Origin: Flavobacterium sp. GSB-24
GTDB lineage: Bacteria; Bacteroidota; Bacteroidia; Flavobacteriales; Flavobacteriaceae
Assembly (NCBI RefSeq): GCF_027924665.1
Contig: NZ_AP027043.1
Span: forward strand, 3,658,001 to 3,722,000
Direction of reading: 5' to 3'
DNA: 64,000 nt
The notes beneath the pieces were generated by a model. That model saw only the letters and a program-made list of their open reading frames with translations, ran no database searches and was not told where the DNA came from. Shown piece by piece: positions 36,713-45,920 of this stretch. The position numbers were made by a program, and so were the translations under genes. Position 1 is the stretch's first letter. Each line of letters opens with the position of its first letter.

Positions 36713-37711
36713 ATGAAAAACTTCAAATCTAAACCAAGATTAATTGCGTTCTGTGCTTTAATCATTGGGTTTTTTACTTTATCCTGGGGAATTGTAGGTC
36801 ACGAAAGAATCAACAAAGCAGCTGTAATGGCATTGCCGCATCCACTTCAGGTTTTCTTTTACAATCATATTGATTTTATTACACAAGAAGCTTCAGTTCC
36901 AGATATTCGTAAATATGCTTTAAGTTATAAAGATGAAGGTCCAAGGCATTATTTCGATATGGAAAACTTTGGTCCAGCTGATAGTTATCCGCAAACTTTA
37001 GAAGAAGCAAAGAAAAAATATGACGCTAAATTTTTAAGCGATAACGGAATTTTACCTTGGTATATTGAAGATATGATGGCAAAATTGACTAAAGCTTTTA
37101 AAGATAAAAATAGAGCAGAGATCTTATTTTTGGCGGCAGATTTGGGGCATTACATTGGCGATGCGCACATGCCATTGCATACTTCTGCAAATCATGACGG
37201 GCAATTAAGCGATCAAAAAGGAATTCATTCTCTTTGGGAGAGCAGGCTTCCAGAGTTATTTGCTAAGAATTATAAATTAAATGTTCCTTATGCGCATCAT
37301 TATGATGATGTCCACAAAGCAATTTGGGATATGATAAATGATACACACAGTTTAGCACAGCCTTTATTGGATATTGATAAAAAATTAAGAACAGCTACAC
37401 CAGAAAACCAAGTTTTTAAAATGGATGCCGATGGTAAAGTTTTGAAAAGTAAATATAATACAGCTGTTTTTGCTGATGAATATGCTAAAAAACTACACGA
37501 TCAGCTAAACGGAATGGTAGAAAGTCAAATGAAAAAGGCGATTACAGCAACCGCAAGTTTTTGGTATACTGCTTGGGTAGATGCTGGAAAACCAGATTTG
37601 AGTGATTTAGATTCGCCAGAAGTGACAAAAAGAAACAGTAAAGCTTTAAAAGAAGATTGGGAACTTTATCAAAAAGGAGATTTATTCGGATTGAAAAACC
37701 AAAATGATTAA
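36713..37711 (+). CDS. zinc-dependent phospholipase C / S1-P1 nuclease-like protein
   Basis: This is a 332-residue helical protein with an N-terminal signal anchor (LIAFCALIIGFFTLSWG). Mature-end residues WGIVGHERINKAAV supply Trp and His zinc ligands. Further ligand segments are ASVPDIRKY, GPRHYFDMENF and DLGHYIGDAHMPLHTSANHDGQ. This is the trinuclear zinc fold shared by phospholipase C and S1/P1 nucleases. Sequence alone does not tell lipid from nucleic-acid substrates. It probably acts in the periplasm and ends at a bidirectional terminator. Confidence 0.84.
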   Translation: MKNFKSKPRLIAFCALIIGFFTLSWGIVGHERINKAAVMALPHPLQVFFYNHIDFITQEASVPDIRKYALSYKDEGPRHYFDMENFGPADSYPQTLEEAKKKYDAKFLSDNGILPWYIEDMMAKLTKAFKDKNRAEILFLAADLGHYIGDAHMPLHTSANHDGQLSDQKGIHSLWESRLPELFAKNYKLNVPYAHHYDDVHKAIWDMINDTHSLAQPLLDIDKKLRTATPENQVFKMDADGKVLKSKYNTAVFADEYAKKLHDQLNGMVESQMKKAITATASFWYTAWVDAGKPDLSDLDSPEVTKRNSKALKEDWELYQKGDLFGLKNQND

Positions 37712-37738
37712 TTAAGGTTTCAAGTTGAACCAAAACAT

Positions 37739-37779
37739 AAAAAAAAAGCCTCAGGTTGTTGAACTTGAGGCTTTTTTTT
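37739..37779. terminator. bidirectional terminator between convergent genes
   Basis: The stem AAGCCTCA / TGAGGCTT, extended by GTT/AAC, has an A-run on the left and a T-run on the right. It serves the phospholipase C-like gene (+) and the sulfatase-like gene (-). Confidence 0.9.
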
Positions 37780-37788
37780 AAATGTATT

Positions 37789-39930
37789 TTATCGAACCTT
37801 TGCATATAATTTAGCATTCTTAAAAGTTAAACCTAAATCTTTAAGCTGGTACTCTTTTTTCTTTAAAACGTAAGAAGCAGCTTGATAATAAGAAATTGTT
37901 TCGTTGGTCAATTCCGTATTTTCAGATTTTAGTGGGATTTCATCGTAGTGAATCTGAAATTCAGGTGCAATGCCGGCTTTTGGGTTAAGTTTTAATTGAA
38001 ATTGTTTTATCTGTTGTTTTGGAGATAAAATTGTCAAAACATTGTCTTTTATAAAACCTAAATCTTGATAAGTGGCAATAAAAGCCCTAGGCTGATAATC
38101 TGGTTTTAAAACATCCTGCCCGAAAAATTTACTTTTATAATCAAAATTTAACAGCCCAAATAATGTTGGCATAATATCAATTTGAGACATTAATTTGGTG
38201 TATTTCTCAGGTTTACTATCTGGAGCATAAATTAAAGCTGGAATTCTGTATTTGTCTAACGGAAGTTGTGTTTTTCCGGCACTCGAAGCACAATGATCGG
38301 CAACAATAACAAAAACAGTATTGTTGAACCAAGGCTGTTCTTTAGCTTTGTTGAAAAACTGGCGAAGCGCATAATCGGTATATTTTACGCCGCCGTCGCG
38401 AGATTTTATATTTCCTGGAATATCAATTTTATTGTTCGGATATGTAAACGGCCTGTGATTACTTACCGTCATGATATGATTGAAAAAAGGTTTATTCTGC
38501 TGTGCTTCAGCGTTCATAACCTTTATAGCTTTGTTGTACATGTCTTCATCGCAGACTCCCCATACATTCGAAAAAGTAATTTCATTTTCAGAAAAGTTAG
38601 ATTTATCAATAATCTGATAACCGTTTCCAGAATAGAAGTCCTGCATATTATCGAAAAAAGCATCTCCGCCGTACATGAATTTTACGTTGTAACCTTTTTT
38701 AAGAAAAACAGAACCAGTAGAAAATTTGTTTTTATTGTCTTCTCTTTTCACAACACTCTCTCCAGCAGTAGGAGGCAAGCATAAAGTTACAGCTTCAAGA
38801 CCTCGTACCGTTCTGTTTCCTGCAGCATATACATTGGTAAATAATAAACTTTTCTGTGCTAAACTATCTAAAAATGGCGTGATATTCTCTTGGTTTCCGT
38901 ACATTTTCATGAAATCGGCACTTAAACTTTCAACCGTAATTAAAACTACATTTTTATGTTTTTCGATAGAATCATTATTGATTTCACGTAAAGTATTTTC
39001 TCCAGTAATTGTCGGAAATTGTTCTTTTAAAAGTGCAAAAGCTTTTTCGTTCGAAATTGTTTTATAAAATTTAAAATAATCAAGTTTGTTATTCTGAAAA
39101 GCCAAGTAAAACTTATAAATCCCGTTAGATTGTAACTCGTTAACAAATAAATTTTTTGAATTTTCCGTTTTAGCTAGGCTTGGAATTGCAAATAAAGAAG
39201 CTGCAAATAGTGCTCCGTAAATAGCTGTAATTTTAAGTTTTTCGTTGAAGTTTGGAATTTCATCAATATAATTTCGGGAGTTCTTTATAATAAAAAATGT
39301 AATAATTCCAGTAATAATAAATAATCCCGAAAATATAGGAATTACAGGATAAGACTGCATAATGTTTCCTATAACTTCATTAGTGTAAATGAGGTAATTA
39401 ACAGCAATAAAATTGTACTTAACTCCAAATTCATTCCAAAAGAAAAACTCACTTATCGCATTTTGAAGGATCAATAAAACGTATAAAAAAATTACAAATG
39501 CAAAAAGCCAGAATCTAATTTTGGTGCGATATTTTGGTAAGAATAAAAACAGGGCAAATAAAGTCGTTTTAATCGCCACAAAAATTAAAACAATTTTTGG
39601 TAAAGCACCGCCGTATTCATCAAAAATACTTTTTCCAGAAGCTATATAAATTAAAAAAGAAGCGAAACCCGCGAGAATAAAATATCCGTAAGGTTTATTG
39701 TATTTTGAATTGGAGATAAAAATAAGATACAGCCAAAGGAAAATTGAAGCTATTACAAATACAAAAAAATCTGAAATTAAGCCTAAGGTAAAGATTTTGA
39801 GGCTTTCAGCGAATGTAAAAGAGCTTTGTGTAATTGGGTGAAAAAAAAGGACAATTCTGAGTATCAAACTTACAATAAAGTACAATACGGCAAGATTGTA
39901 AAAAGGCGAAAGTTTTTTGGAAAAAGTCAT
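37789..39930 (-). CDS. LTA synthase-like membrane sulfatase/phosphotransferase
   Basis: This is a 713-residue protein. The N-terminal third holds about five to six membrane helices. The remainder is an alkaline-phosphatase-fold sulfatase domain. Metal and catalytic segments are VLITVESLSADFMKMYG, AGNRTVRGLEAVTL (nucleophile Thr near 373), KFMYGGDAFFDNM and VFVIVADHCAS. In the LtaS/OpgB/EptA superfamily such proteins transfer phospho-glycerol or phosphoethanolamine to envelope glycans or lipids. A Gram-negative host suggests modification of glycans or lipid A rather than lipoteichoic acid. It is divergent from the response regulator gene. Confidence 0.85.
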   Translation of the reverse strand: MTFSKKLSPFYNLAVLYFIVSLILRIVLFFHPITQSSFTFAESLKIFTLGLISDFFVFVIASIFLWLYLIFISNSKYNKPYGYFILAGFASFLIYIASGKSIFDEYGGALPKIVLIFVAIKTTLFALFLFLPKYRTKIRFWLFAFVIFLYVLLILQNAISEFFFWNEFGVKYNFIAVNYLIYTNEVIGNIMQSYPVIPIFSGLFIITGIITFFIIKNSRNYIDEIPNFNEKLKITAIYGALFAASLFAIPSLAKTENSKNLFVNELQSNGIYKFYLAFQNNKLDYFKFYKTISNEKAFALLKEQFPTITGENTLREINNDSIEKHKNVVLITVESLSADFMKMYGNQENITPFLDSLAQKSLLFTNVYAAGNRTVRGLEAVTLCLPPTAGESVVKREDNKNKFSTGSVFLKKGYNVKFMYGGDAFFDNMQDFYSGNGYQIIDKSNFSENEITFSNVWGVCDEDMYNKAIKVMNAEAQQNKPFFNHIMTVSNHRPFTYPNNKIDIPGNIKSRDGGVKYTDYALRQFFNKAKEQPWFNNTVFVIVADHCASSAGKTQLPLDKYRIPALIYAPDSKPEKYTKLMSQIDIMPTLFGLLNFDYKSKFFGQDVLKPDYQPRAFIATYQDLGFIKDNVLTILSPKQQIKQFQLKLNPKAGIAPEFQIHYDEIPLKSENTELTNETISYYQAASYVLKKKEYQLKDLGLTFKNAKLYAKVR

Positions 39931-40080
39931 CTAATTATTTTTTTACAAAATTACTTTCGATTGATTAACGCCAGATTAAGTTAGACTTTTACCTTACTTA
40001 ACGTTATCTTAAAGTTCGCTTAAGATATTGGTTTTCTTAATACTTTGACATTTTGGCTTATTTCTGATTTGGAAATATCC

Positions 40081-40088
40081 TATCTTTG
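40081..40088 (+). promoter_or_regulatory. -7 promoter element TATCTTTG for the two-component pair
   Basis: An exact match to TAnnTTTG, 42 bases upstream of the response regulator ATG. Confidence 0.5.
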
Positions 40089-40130
40089 ATGTAGAAAAAT
40101 TAAATTCGGATCTTAAATTAAACACGATAG

Positions 40131-40793
40131 ATGCATATTTTAATAGTTGAAGACGAATTAGGGATTGTTCAGTTTTTAAAACAAGGCCTACAAGAAGAAG
40201 GTTATCAGGTAACGACCGCAAATGATGGTTCTAAGGGCTTCGAATTGGCTCATGAACAAAAGTTTGATTTGATTCTTTTAGATTGGATGCTTCCAAAAAT
40301 TAACGGACTTGATCTCTGCAAAGCGATTAGGGTTAAAGATCAAACGACGCCAATTATTTTTTTAACCGCAAAAGATACTGTTCAGGAAACAATAGAAGGT
40401 TTAAAAGCTGGAGCAAATGACTATATCAAAAAGCCGTTTAGTTTTGAGGAATTGGCAGAGCGTATTAAAGTTCATTTTAGAAATAAAAAACAAACCGAAA
40501 TATTAACTCTCGGAACTATCCGAATGGATTTGTCTAAGCATATTGTTTTAAAAGATCAAGAAGAGATTTCGTTAACGCAGAGAGAATTCGAATTATTAAC
40601 ATATTTAATTCAGCATAAAGGAAAAGTCTGTACAAGAAATCAGATTTTAAGGGATGTATGGGATATAAATTTTGAATATGACACTGGTGTAATTGATGTT
40701 TTTATGAATGCCATTCGGAAAAAACTGAAACTTAAAATTGAAGAAGATTATATAAAAACTATCCGTGGCGTTGGTTATATAGCCAATGATTGA
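40131..40793 (+). CDS. OmpR-family response regulator
   Basis: This is a 220-residue regulator. The receiver domain (1-115) has Asp8, phospho-acceptor Asp51 in LILLDWMLP and Lys in YIKKPFSF. A winged-helix DNA-binding domain follows (ISLTQREFELLTYLIQHKGKVCTRNQILRDVWD...TGVIDVFMNAIRKKL...IKTIRGVGYIA). The kinase gene starts three bases after the stop. Target genes are not known. Confidence 0.93.
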   Translation: MHILIVEDELGIVQFLKQGLQEEGYQVTTANDGSKGFELAHEQKFDLILLDWMLPKINGLDLCKAIRVKDQTTPIIFLTAKDTVQETIEGLKAGANDYIKKPFSFEELAERIKVHFRNKKQTEILTLGTIRMDLSKHIVLKDQEEISLTQREFELLTYLIQHKGKVCTRNQILRDVWDINFEYDTGVIDVFMNAIRKKLKLKIEEDYIKTIRGVGYIAND

Positions 40794-40796
40794 AAA

Positions 40797-42197
40797 ATGA
40801 CATCATTATCCTTTAAAAATAGAATTGCGTTAAATTATATTTTAACAACAGGACTGCTGGTCCTGGTTGCGTTCTCAGCTATTTATTTTATTGTAAAACT
40901 CACTGTTTACAACCATATTGATGAAAATCTGAACATTGAAATTCAGGATCACTTAAAAGAAATCAAGATTGAAAACAAAAAAGTGGTTTTGATGGATGCT
41001 GAAGAATGGGAGGAAAGAGAACATAATTCTGTTGATGTAAATCCTGTTTTTGTTCAGTTTTTGGATTTGAATAAAAAAATAATCGAAAAGTCTCCTAATT
41101 TAAAGAATGAAAAATTAGTTTTTCATGAAAACAAAGAACATTTTCAGCTTTTTGACACCAAATTATTAGGAAATAAAATTCGTCAAATTCAAGTTCCACT
41201 TCACATAAAAACTAAGAAAATAGGCTATTTAATTATTGCAATGTCACTTTCAGATTCTTCAAAAGTGCTGGAAAATTTGTTAGATACCTTATTGATTGCT
41301 TTTCCGATAATCCTTTTATTGTTATTCTTTCTTGCTCGATTTTTTGCAGGACGAAGTATAAAACCCATAAATGACATTATTTACACTTCTAGGGTTATTA
41401 CAAAAGACAATCTAAAAACAAGAATTCCGCTTCCGAAAACTAGAGACGAACTTTTTACACTTTCTAAAACCATAAATAATTTATTAGACCGAATTGAAGA
41501 TGCAATCGAACGCGAAAAACAATTTACATCAGACGCCTCGCACGAATTAAGAACACCTTTAACAGTTATTAAAGGAACACTTGAAGTATTAGTACGTAAA
41601 CCTCGTGACAGTAAAGAATATGAAGAAAAAATTAATTACTGTATTAATGAAGTAGATCACTTAAATTCTCTTGTGGATCAGTTACTTTTAATGGCGCGTT
41701 TTGAAAATCAAAAGCAAAATATCAATAGGGAAAATGTGTATTTAAATGCAGTCATTTTAGATGTTCTAACTTTGAATGCAGAGAAAATTAAATCTCGAAA
41801 TATCAATGTAATATTAGATGCTCCTGAAGAATTTTATACCTATTCTGATAATTATTTAGTAGTAACCATTCTCCGAAATATTATTTCGAATGCAGTAAAA
41901 TATTCTAATAATGATAGTCAAATTAGAATTTCGTTATCCAGAGAAAATCACAAGATTATCTGTAATATTTCAGATCAAGGAATTGGAATTGCGAAAGAAG
42001 ATTTAGAATCCATTTTGAATCCGTTTTTTAGATCAGATTCCTTAAATCATTCTGAAATTAAAGGAACAGGTTTAGGTTTGTTTATCGTAAAAAGAATGAC
42101 AGATCTGCTTCAAATTAAATTTAAAATTGAAAGTGAAATCGGCAAAGGAACTCAGGTTTTATTGACTTTTGAGGAATATGAAGATCCGTTAAAGTAA
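40797..42197 (+). CDS. sensor histidine kinase
   Basis: This is a 466-residue kinase. There are two membrane helices (about 13-34 and 162-184) around a periplasmic sensor of about 130 residues. A HAMP region (ARFFAGRSIKPINDIIYTSRVIT) follows, then the HisKA H-box SDASHELRTPLTVIKG with His249. The ATPase domain has N-box IISNAVKYSN, DQGIGI and GTGLGLFIVKRM. It is the cognate kinase of the OmpR-type regulator immediately upstream. The signal is unknown. Confidence 0.93.
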   Translation: MTSLSFKNRIALNYILTTGLLVLVAFSAIYFIVKLTVYNHIDENLNIEIQDHLKEIKIENKKVVLMDAEEWEEREHNSVDVNPVFVQFLDLNKKIIEKSPNLKNEKLVFHENKEHFQLFDTKLLGNKIRQIQVPLHIKTKKIGYLIIAMSLSDSSKVLENLLDTLLIAFPIILLLLFFLARFFAGRSIKPINDIIYTSRVITKDNLKTRIPLPKTRDELFTLSKTINNLLDRIEDAIEREKQFTSDASHELRTPLTVIKGTLEVLVRKPRDSKEYEEKINYCINEVDHLNSLVDQLLLMARFENQKQNINRENVYLNAVILDVLTLNAEKIKSRNINVILDAPEEFYTYSDNYLVVTILRNIISNAVKYSNNDSQIRISLSRENHKIICNISDQGIGIAKEDLESILNPFFRSDSLNHSEIKGTGLGLFIVKRMTDLLQIKFKIESEIGKGTQVLLTFEEYEDPLK

Positions 42198-42270
42198 TTT
42201 TAAAATTATTAACTATAAAGCTCTTCAGAATGTTTTTTAACAATAAACTGTAGTTAAGTTAAAATAAAAA

Positions 42271-42302
42271 TTGCTTTTTAATTAATTTATCTATTATATT
42301 TG
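42271..42302 (+). promoter_or_regulatory. his operon promoter
   Basis: TTG at 42271-42273 and TATATTTG at 42295-42302 are 21 bases apart and fit the Bacteroidota -33/-7 pattern. The leader peptide ATG follows 34 bases after the -7 element. Confidence 0.65.
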
Positions 42303-42336
42303 CAACCGAATCAAAGAAGTAAAAACAAAAACAATC

Positions 42337-42396
42337 ATGATTTCAATTCAATTACATCATCATCATCTACATAATTGCTCTCAAGCGATGTGTTAA
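42337..42396 (+). CDS. hisL: histidine operon leader peptide
   Basis: This 19-codon open frame reads MISIQLHHHHLHNCSQAMC and then TAA. Five of 19 codons are His, four of them consecutive (42355-42366). It sits between a promoter and a terminator, just ahead of hisG. This is the classic arrangement for ribosome-mediated attenuation: when charged tRNA-His is scarce the ribosome stalls on the His codons. The gene is too short for most gene callers. The symbol is used by analogy with enterobacteria; there is no sequence homology beyond the His run. Confidence 0.88.
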   Translation: MISIQLHHHHLHNCSQAMC

Positions 42397-42457
42397 TGGT
42401 ATGCGTGTAAATCATCATATTTTAAAACCCGTTTGAGTACATCAAACGGGTTTTTTT
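42380..42457 (+). promoter_or_regulatory. his transcription attenuator (antiterminator/terminator pair)
   Basis: The terminator is a perfect 12-bp stem, 42425-42436 with 42442-42453, loop GTACA and a T-run to 42457. The competing antiterminator pairs CTCAAGCG (42380-42387) with CGTTTGAG (42430-42437), eight pairs including one G-T. The upstream arm lies at the end of the leader frame. A ribosome at the stop codon would cover it and allow termination; a ribosome stalled on the His codons would leave it free. The geometry fits classical attenuation; the pairings are read from sequence and not tested. Confidence 0.85.
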
Positions 42458-42506
42458 ATTCTAACTCTTTGTACTCAAACTATAAACCCAACAAACAACT
42501 AAAAAA

Positions 42507-43364
42507 ATGAGTACTTTAAAAATTGCAATTCAAAAATCAGGTCGTTTAAACGAAGACAGCATCCAAATCTTAAAAGACTGCGGTATTTCGATCAACAACG
42601 GAATCGACCAGCTAAAGGCCGAAGCTTCTAATTTTCCTCTTGAAGTTTTGTATCTTAGAAATTCAGATATCCCTCAATATTTAATTGATGGAGTAGTAGA
42701 TCTAGCTATTGTTGGCGACAATCTTTTGGTAGAAAAAGGAAAAGGAATCGAAGTGGTTCAAAAATTAGGATTCTCAAAATGTAAAGTTTCTGTTGCTGTT
42801 CCTAAAACTTTGGAATATAATTCAATACAAGATTTAGCTGGATTACGTATTGCAACTTCTTATCCCAATACAGTTAACGAATATTTTAATAAATTTGGTT
42901 TAAGTGTAGACATTCACCAAATTTCTGGTTCTGTAGAAATCGCTCCAAACATTGGTCTTGCAGATGCAATTGTAGATATCGTTTCAAGCGGAAGCACTTT
43001 ATTCAAGAACAATTTAAAAGAAGTTGAAGTTATCTTGAAAAGTGAAGCAGTTTTAGCCGTTTCTCCAAAAGTTTCTCCAGAAATTCAAAAACACATTGAT
43101 ACTTTAAAATTCAGAATTCAAGCGGTTTTAAGAGCTAGAAATTCAAAATACATTTTAATGAACGTTCCAAATGACAAGATTGATGCTGTTGGAAAAATTC
43201 TTCCGGTTTTAAGAAGTTTAACCGTTTTGCCATTGGCACAGGAAGGCTGGAGCAGTGTGCACTCGGTAATCGATAAAGATACTTTTTGGGACGTAATCGA
43301 CCAGTTAAAAGAAGTTGGAGCAGAAGGAATTTTGGTTTGCCCAATTGAGAAAATGGTTCTTTAA
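42507..43364 (+). CDS. hisG: ATP phosphoribosyltransferase (long form)
   Basis: HisG catalyses the first committed step of histidine synthesis, ATP plus PRPP to phosphoribosyl-ATP. This is the 285-residue long form with its own C-terminal regulatory domain (HisG_C, ending GAEGILVCPIEKMVL), so HisZ is not needed. The catalytic part starts LKIAIQKSGRLNEDSIQILKDCG. The PRPP-binding segment is ADAIVDIVSSGSTLFKNNL. It is the first structural gene after the attenuator. Confidence 0.95.
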   Translation: MSTLKIAIQKSGRLNEDSIQILKDCGISINNGIDQLKAEASNFPLEVLYLRNSDIPQYLIDGVVDLAIVGDNLLVEKGKGIEVVQKLGFSKCKVSVAVPKTLEYNSIQDLAGLRIATSYPNTVNEYFNKFGLSVDIHQISGSVEIAPNIGLADAIVDIVSSGSTLFKNNLKEVEVILKSEAVLAVSPKVSPEIQKHIDTLKFRIQAVLRARNSKYILMNVPNDKIDAVGKILPVLRSLTVLPLAQEGWSSVHSVIDKDTFWDVIDQLKEVGAEGILVCPIEKMVL

Positions 43365-43365
43365 A

Positions 43366-43461
43366 GCTTTAAGCTTTAGGCAATAGGCTTTAAGCTTTTG
43401 CCAAAGAAATTAAAGATAGTTTAAAAAGCTTAAAGCCTACAGCTTATAGCATAAAGCATAA
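43366..43461. repeat. TTTAAGCTTT-word inverted repeat between hisG and hisD
   Basis: A perfect 15-bp stem pairs 43385-43399 with 43424-43438, and flanking copies of the same words extend the symmetry. It fills almost the entire spacer. Similar words (AAAGCTTAAAGC, AGCAATAG) are found in the hisB-hisH spacer. Confidence 0.68.
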
Positions 43462-43466
43462 AAATA

Positions 43467-44750
43467 ATGAATAAGATAAACAATCCAAAACCAGAAACCT
43501 GGTCTGAAATATTAAAGAGACCAACTCAAACCATTGATGATATTGAGGTTACGGTAAAAGAAATCTTCAAAGAAGTTCAGAAAAAAGGAGATGAAGCAGT
43601 TGCAAAATACACTTCAATCTTTGATGGAATTTCTTTAGATAATTATGAAGTTTCTAAAGAAGAAATTAGTGAAGCAATTAATCTGATTCCGAACGAATTA
43701 AAAGAGGCAATCAAATTAGCAAAAGACAATATTTATAAATTTCACAAAGCTCAAAAAACAGATAGAATTGAACTAGAGACTATCGAAGGCGTAAATTGCT
43801 GGCAGGAAAAAAGACCGATTCAGAAAATTGGTTTGTATATTCCAGGAGGAACAGCCCCTTTGTTTTCAACAGTTTTAATGCTTGCTGTTCCTGCTGAAAT
43901 TGCGGGCTGCAAAGAAATTGTTTTGTGTTCGCCGCCAGATAAATCAGGGAAAATTAATCCAGCAATTTTATACGCAGCAAATTTATGCGGTGTAACTAAG
44001 ATTTTAAAAGTAGGCGGGATTCAGGCGATCGCCGGAATGACATTTGGAACACAATCTATTCCAAAAGTGTATAAAATTTTCGGCCCTGGAAATCAGTTTG
44101 TAACCGTAGCTAAGCAATTAGCAACTCAATTTGGTGTTGCAATTGACATGCCTGCTGGTCCTTCAGAATTATTAATTGTTGCTGATGATACGGCGGTTCC
44201 TGCATTTGTAGCATCAGATTTATTGTCTCAGGCAGAACATGGAACTGATAGTCAGGTAATTTTGGTTTCGACTTCAAAGAAAATAATTGATGAAGTAGAA
44301 AAGGAAATCCAATCTCAAATAGAAGTTCTTCCCAGAAAAGCAATTGCAGTAAAAGCAATTGAAAATTCGAAATTGATTTATGTTGAAAATGATAAGATTG
44401 CTTTAGATTTAATCAACGAATACGGACCAGAGCACTTTATCATCTGTTCTCAATACGATGATTTTTACTGCAACGGAATTGTAAATGCAGGTTCTGTTTT
44501 TATTGGGAATTATACTCCTGAAAGTGCTGGAGATTATGCATCAGGAACCAATCACACCTTGCCGACAAATGGATATGCTAAAAATTACAGCGGTGTAAAT
44601 TTAGATAGTTTCATGAAATCGATGACATTCCAAAAAATTTCAGAAAAAGGTATTCAAAATATTGGAAAAGCAATTGAGCTTATGGCTGAAGCGGAAGGTT
44701 TGCAAGCGCATAAGAATGCTGTTACCTTAAGATTGAAGAGTTTAGAATAA
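43467..44750 (+). CDS. hisD: histidinol dehydrogenase
   Basis: HisD performs the last two oxidations, histidinol to histidine, with zinc and NAD. Length is 427 residues. Signatures include GLYIPGGTAPLFSTVLMLAVPA, GIQAIAGMTFGTQSIPKVYKIFGPGNQFVTVAK, DMPAGPSELLIVADD, the zinc ligand region SQAEHGTDSQV, and the catalytic Glu-His in YGPEHFIICS. It is second in the operon, 102 bases after hisG, with an inverted repeat in the gap. Confidence 0.95.
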   Translation: MNKINNPKPETWSEILKRPTQTIDDIEVTVKEIFKEVQKKGDEAVAKYTSIFDGISLDNYEVSKEEISEAINLIPNELKEAIKLAKDNIYKFHKAQKTDRIELETIEGVNCWQEKRPIQKIGLYIPGGTAPLFSTVLMLAVPAEIAGCKEIVLCSPPDKSGKINPAILYAANLCGVTKILKVGGIQAIAGMTFGTQSIPKVYKIFGPGNQFVTVAKQLATQFGVAIDMPAGPSELLIVADDTAVPAFVASDLLSQAEHGTDSQVILVSTSKKIIDEVEKEIQSQIEVLPRKAIAVKAIENSKLIYVENDKIALDLINEYGPEHFIICSQYDDFYCNGIVNAGSVFIGNYTPESAGDYASGTNHTLPTNGYAKNYSGVNLDSFMKSMTFQKISEKGIQNIGKAIELMAEAEGLQAHKNAVTLRLKSLE

Positions 44751-44860
44751 AGAATATAGAACACAGAATATAGAAAATAGAAGAAAGAACATAGAATAGA
44801 AAATAATAGATAATAGATAATGTTGGAAGTCTATTCTCTTTATTCTATTCTCTATATTCT
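44751..44860. repeat. AGAATATAGA-word inverted repeat between hisD and hisC
   Basis: Copies of AGAATATAGA at 44751-44760 and 44766-44775 face TCTATATTCT at 44851-44860. Other matching words are AGAATAGA and CTATTCT. The same vocabulary fills the hisC-hisB spacer. Confidence 0.65.
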
Positions 44861-44873
44861 AAAAATTAAGATA

Positions 44874-45920
44874 ATGAAATTCGATATAAATACAATTACA
44901 CGTGAAAACGTAAAATCTTTAAAGCCATATTCTTCGGCGAGAGATGAGTTTGAAGATTTTGATACTGCCGATATGATTTTTTTGGATGCAAATGAAAATC
45001 CGTTTCAAAATGGAGTAAATCGTTATCCAGATCCACAACAGAATTCGGTTAAAGCAATTTTAGCCAAAAATAACAATACAAAACAGAGTCAGATTTTGTT
45101 AGGAAACGGAAGTGACGAAGTTTTAGATTTGATTTTCAGGGCTTTCTGCGAACCAAAAACAGATAATATTATTACGTTGCCGCCTACGTACGGAATGTAC
45201 AGCGTTTTAGCGAATATCAACGCAGTAGAAAACAGAGAAATTCTGCTTACAAATGATTTTCAGCCTCAAGTAGAAAAAATTTTAGAAGCTGTCGATGAAA
45301 ATACTAAAATTATCTTTTTATGCTCACCCAATAACCCGACTGGGAATTCTTTTTCAGACGAAAGTATTGTGAAATTACTTCAAAACTTTAAAGGTTTAGT
45401 AGTGATTGATGAAGCTTATATTGACTTTTCAGAAAAAGAAAGCTGGCTAACAGAAATTGACGAATATCCAAATTTGGTAATTACTCAGACACTTTCAAAA
45501 GCCTATGGTTTAGCTGGAATTCGTTTAGGAATTTGTTATGCATCAGAAGCTGTTATTTCAGTTTTGAATAAAATAAAACCGCCTTATAATGTAAACGAAT
45601 TAACGCAGCAAAGAGCTATTGAGCGTTTAAAAGATTCTGAAAAGATAAAACAAGAAATAGCTTCTATTATAAATCAAAGAGAAGAATTACTTAAAGTTTT
45701 ACTTGAAATAAATTTTGTAGAAAAAATTTATCCTACAGAAGCTAATTTTGTTTTGGTAAAAGTAGATGATGCTAACAAAAGATACGATCAATTAATCGAA
45801 AAAGGAATTGTAATTCGTAACAGAACCACACAGCCTTTATGCGAAAATTGTCTTCGTTTTACAATTGGAACAGAAGAGGAAAATGCTGTTTTAATTAAAG
45901 AATTAAAGTTGTTGAAATAG
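44874..45920 (+). CDS. hisC: histidinol-phosphate aminotransferase
   Basis: HisC is a PLP enzyme that converts imidazole acetol-phosphate to histidinol phosphate. Length is 348 residues from MKFDINTITRENVKSLKPYSSARDE. An in-frame ATG 18 codons earlier lies within the repeat and codes for non-conserved residues, so I reject it. Motifs are LDANENPF, GNGSDEVLDLI, CSPNNPTGN, DEAYIDFS and the PLP lysine in TQTLSKAYGLAGIRLG. Terminal segment RFTIGTEEEN is typical. Confidence 0.94.
   Translation: MKFDINTITRENVKSLKPYSSARDEFEDFDTADMIFLDANENPFQNGVNRYPDPQQNSVKAILAKNNNTKQSQILLGNGSDEVLDLIFRAFCEPKTDNIITLPPTYGMYSVLANINAVENREILLTNDFQPQVEKILEAVDENTKIIFLCSPNNPTGNSFSDESIVKLLQNFKGLVVIDEAYIDFSEKESWLTEIDEYPNLVITQTLSKAYGLAGIRLGICYASEAVISVLNKIKPPYNVNELTQQRAIERLKDSEKIKQEIASIINQREELLKVLLEINFVEKIYPTEANFVLVKVDDANKRYDQLIEKGIVIRNRTTQPLCENCLRFTIGTEEENAVLIKELKLLK

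Noticed and set aside
38266..38784. Plus-strand open frame of 172 codons opposite the LTA-synthase-like gene
   Set aside because: The opposite strand encodes a well-supported sulfatase domain across the same bases; the translation shows no domain and its composition is that of a reverse complement.
42198..42270. Search for a terminator between the histidine kinase gene and the his promoter
   Set aside because: Only weak AT-rich pairing is present; no convincing hairpin with a T-run was found.
44820..44873. Upstream in-frame ATG extending hisC by 18 codons
   Set aside because: The added codons lie inside the spacer inverted repeat and read as Leu/Ile/Tyr-rich noise.
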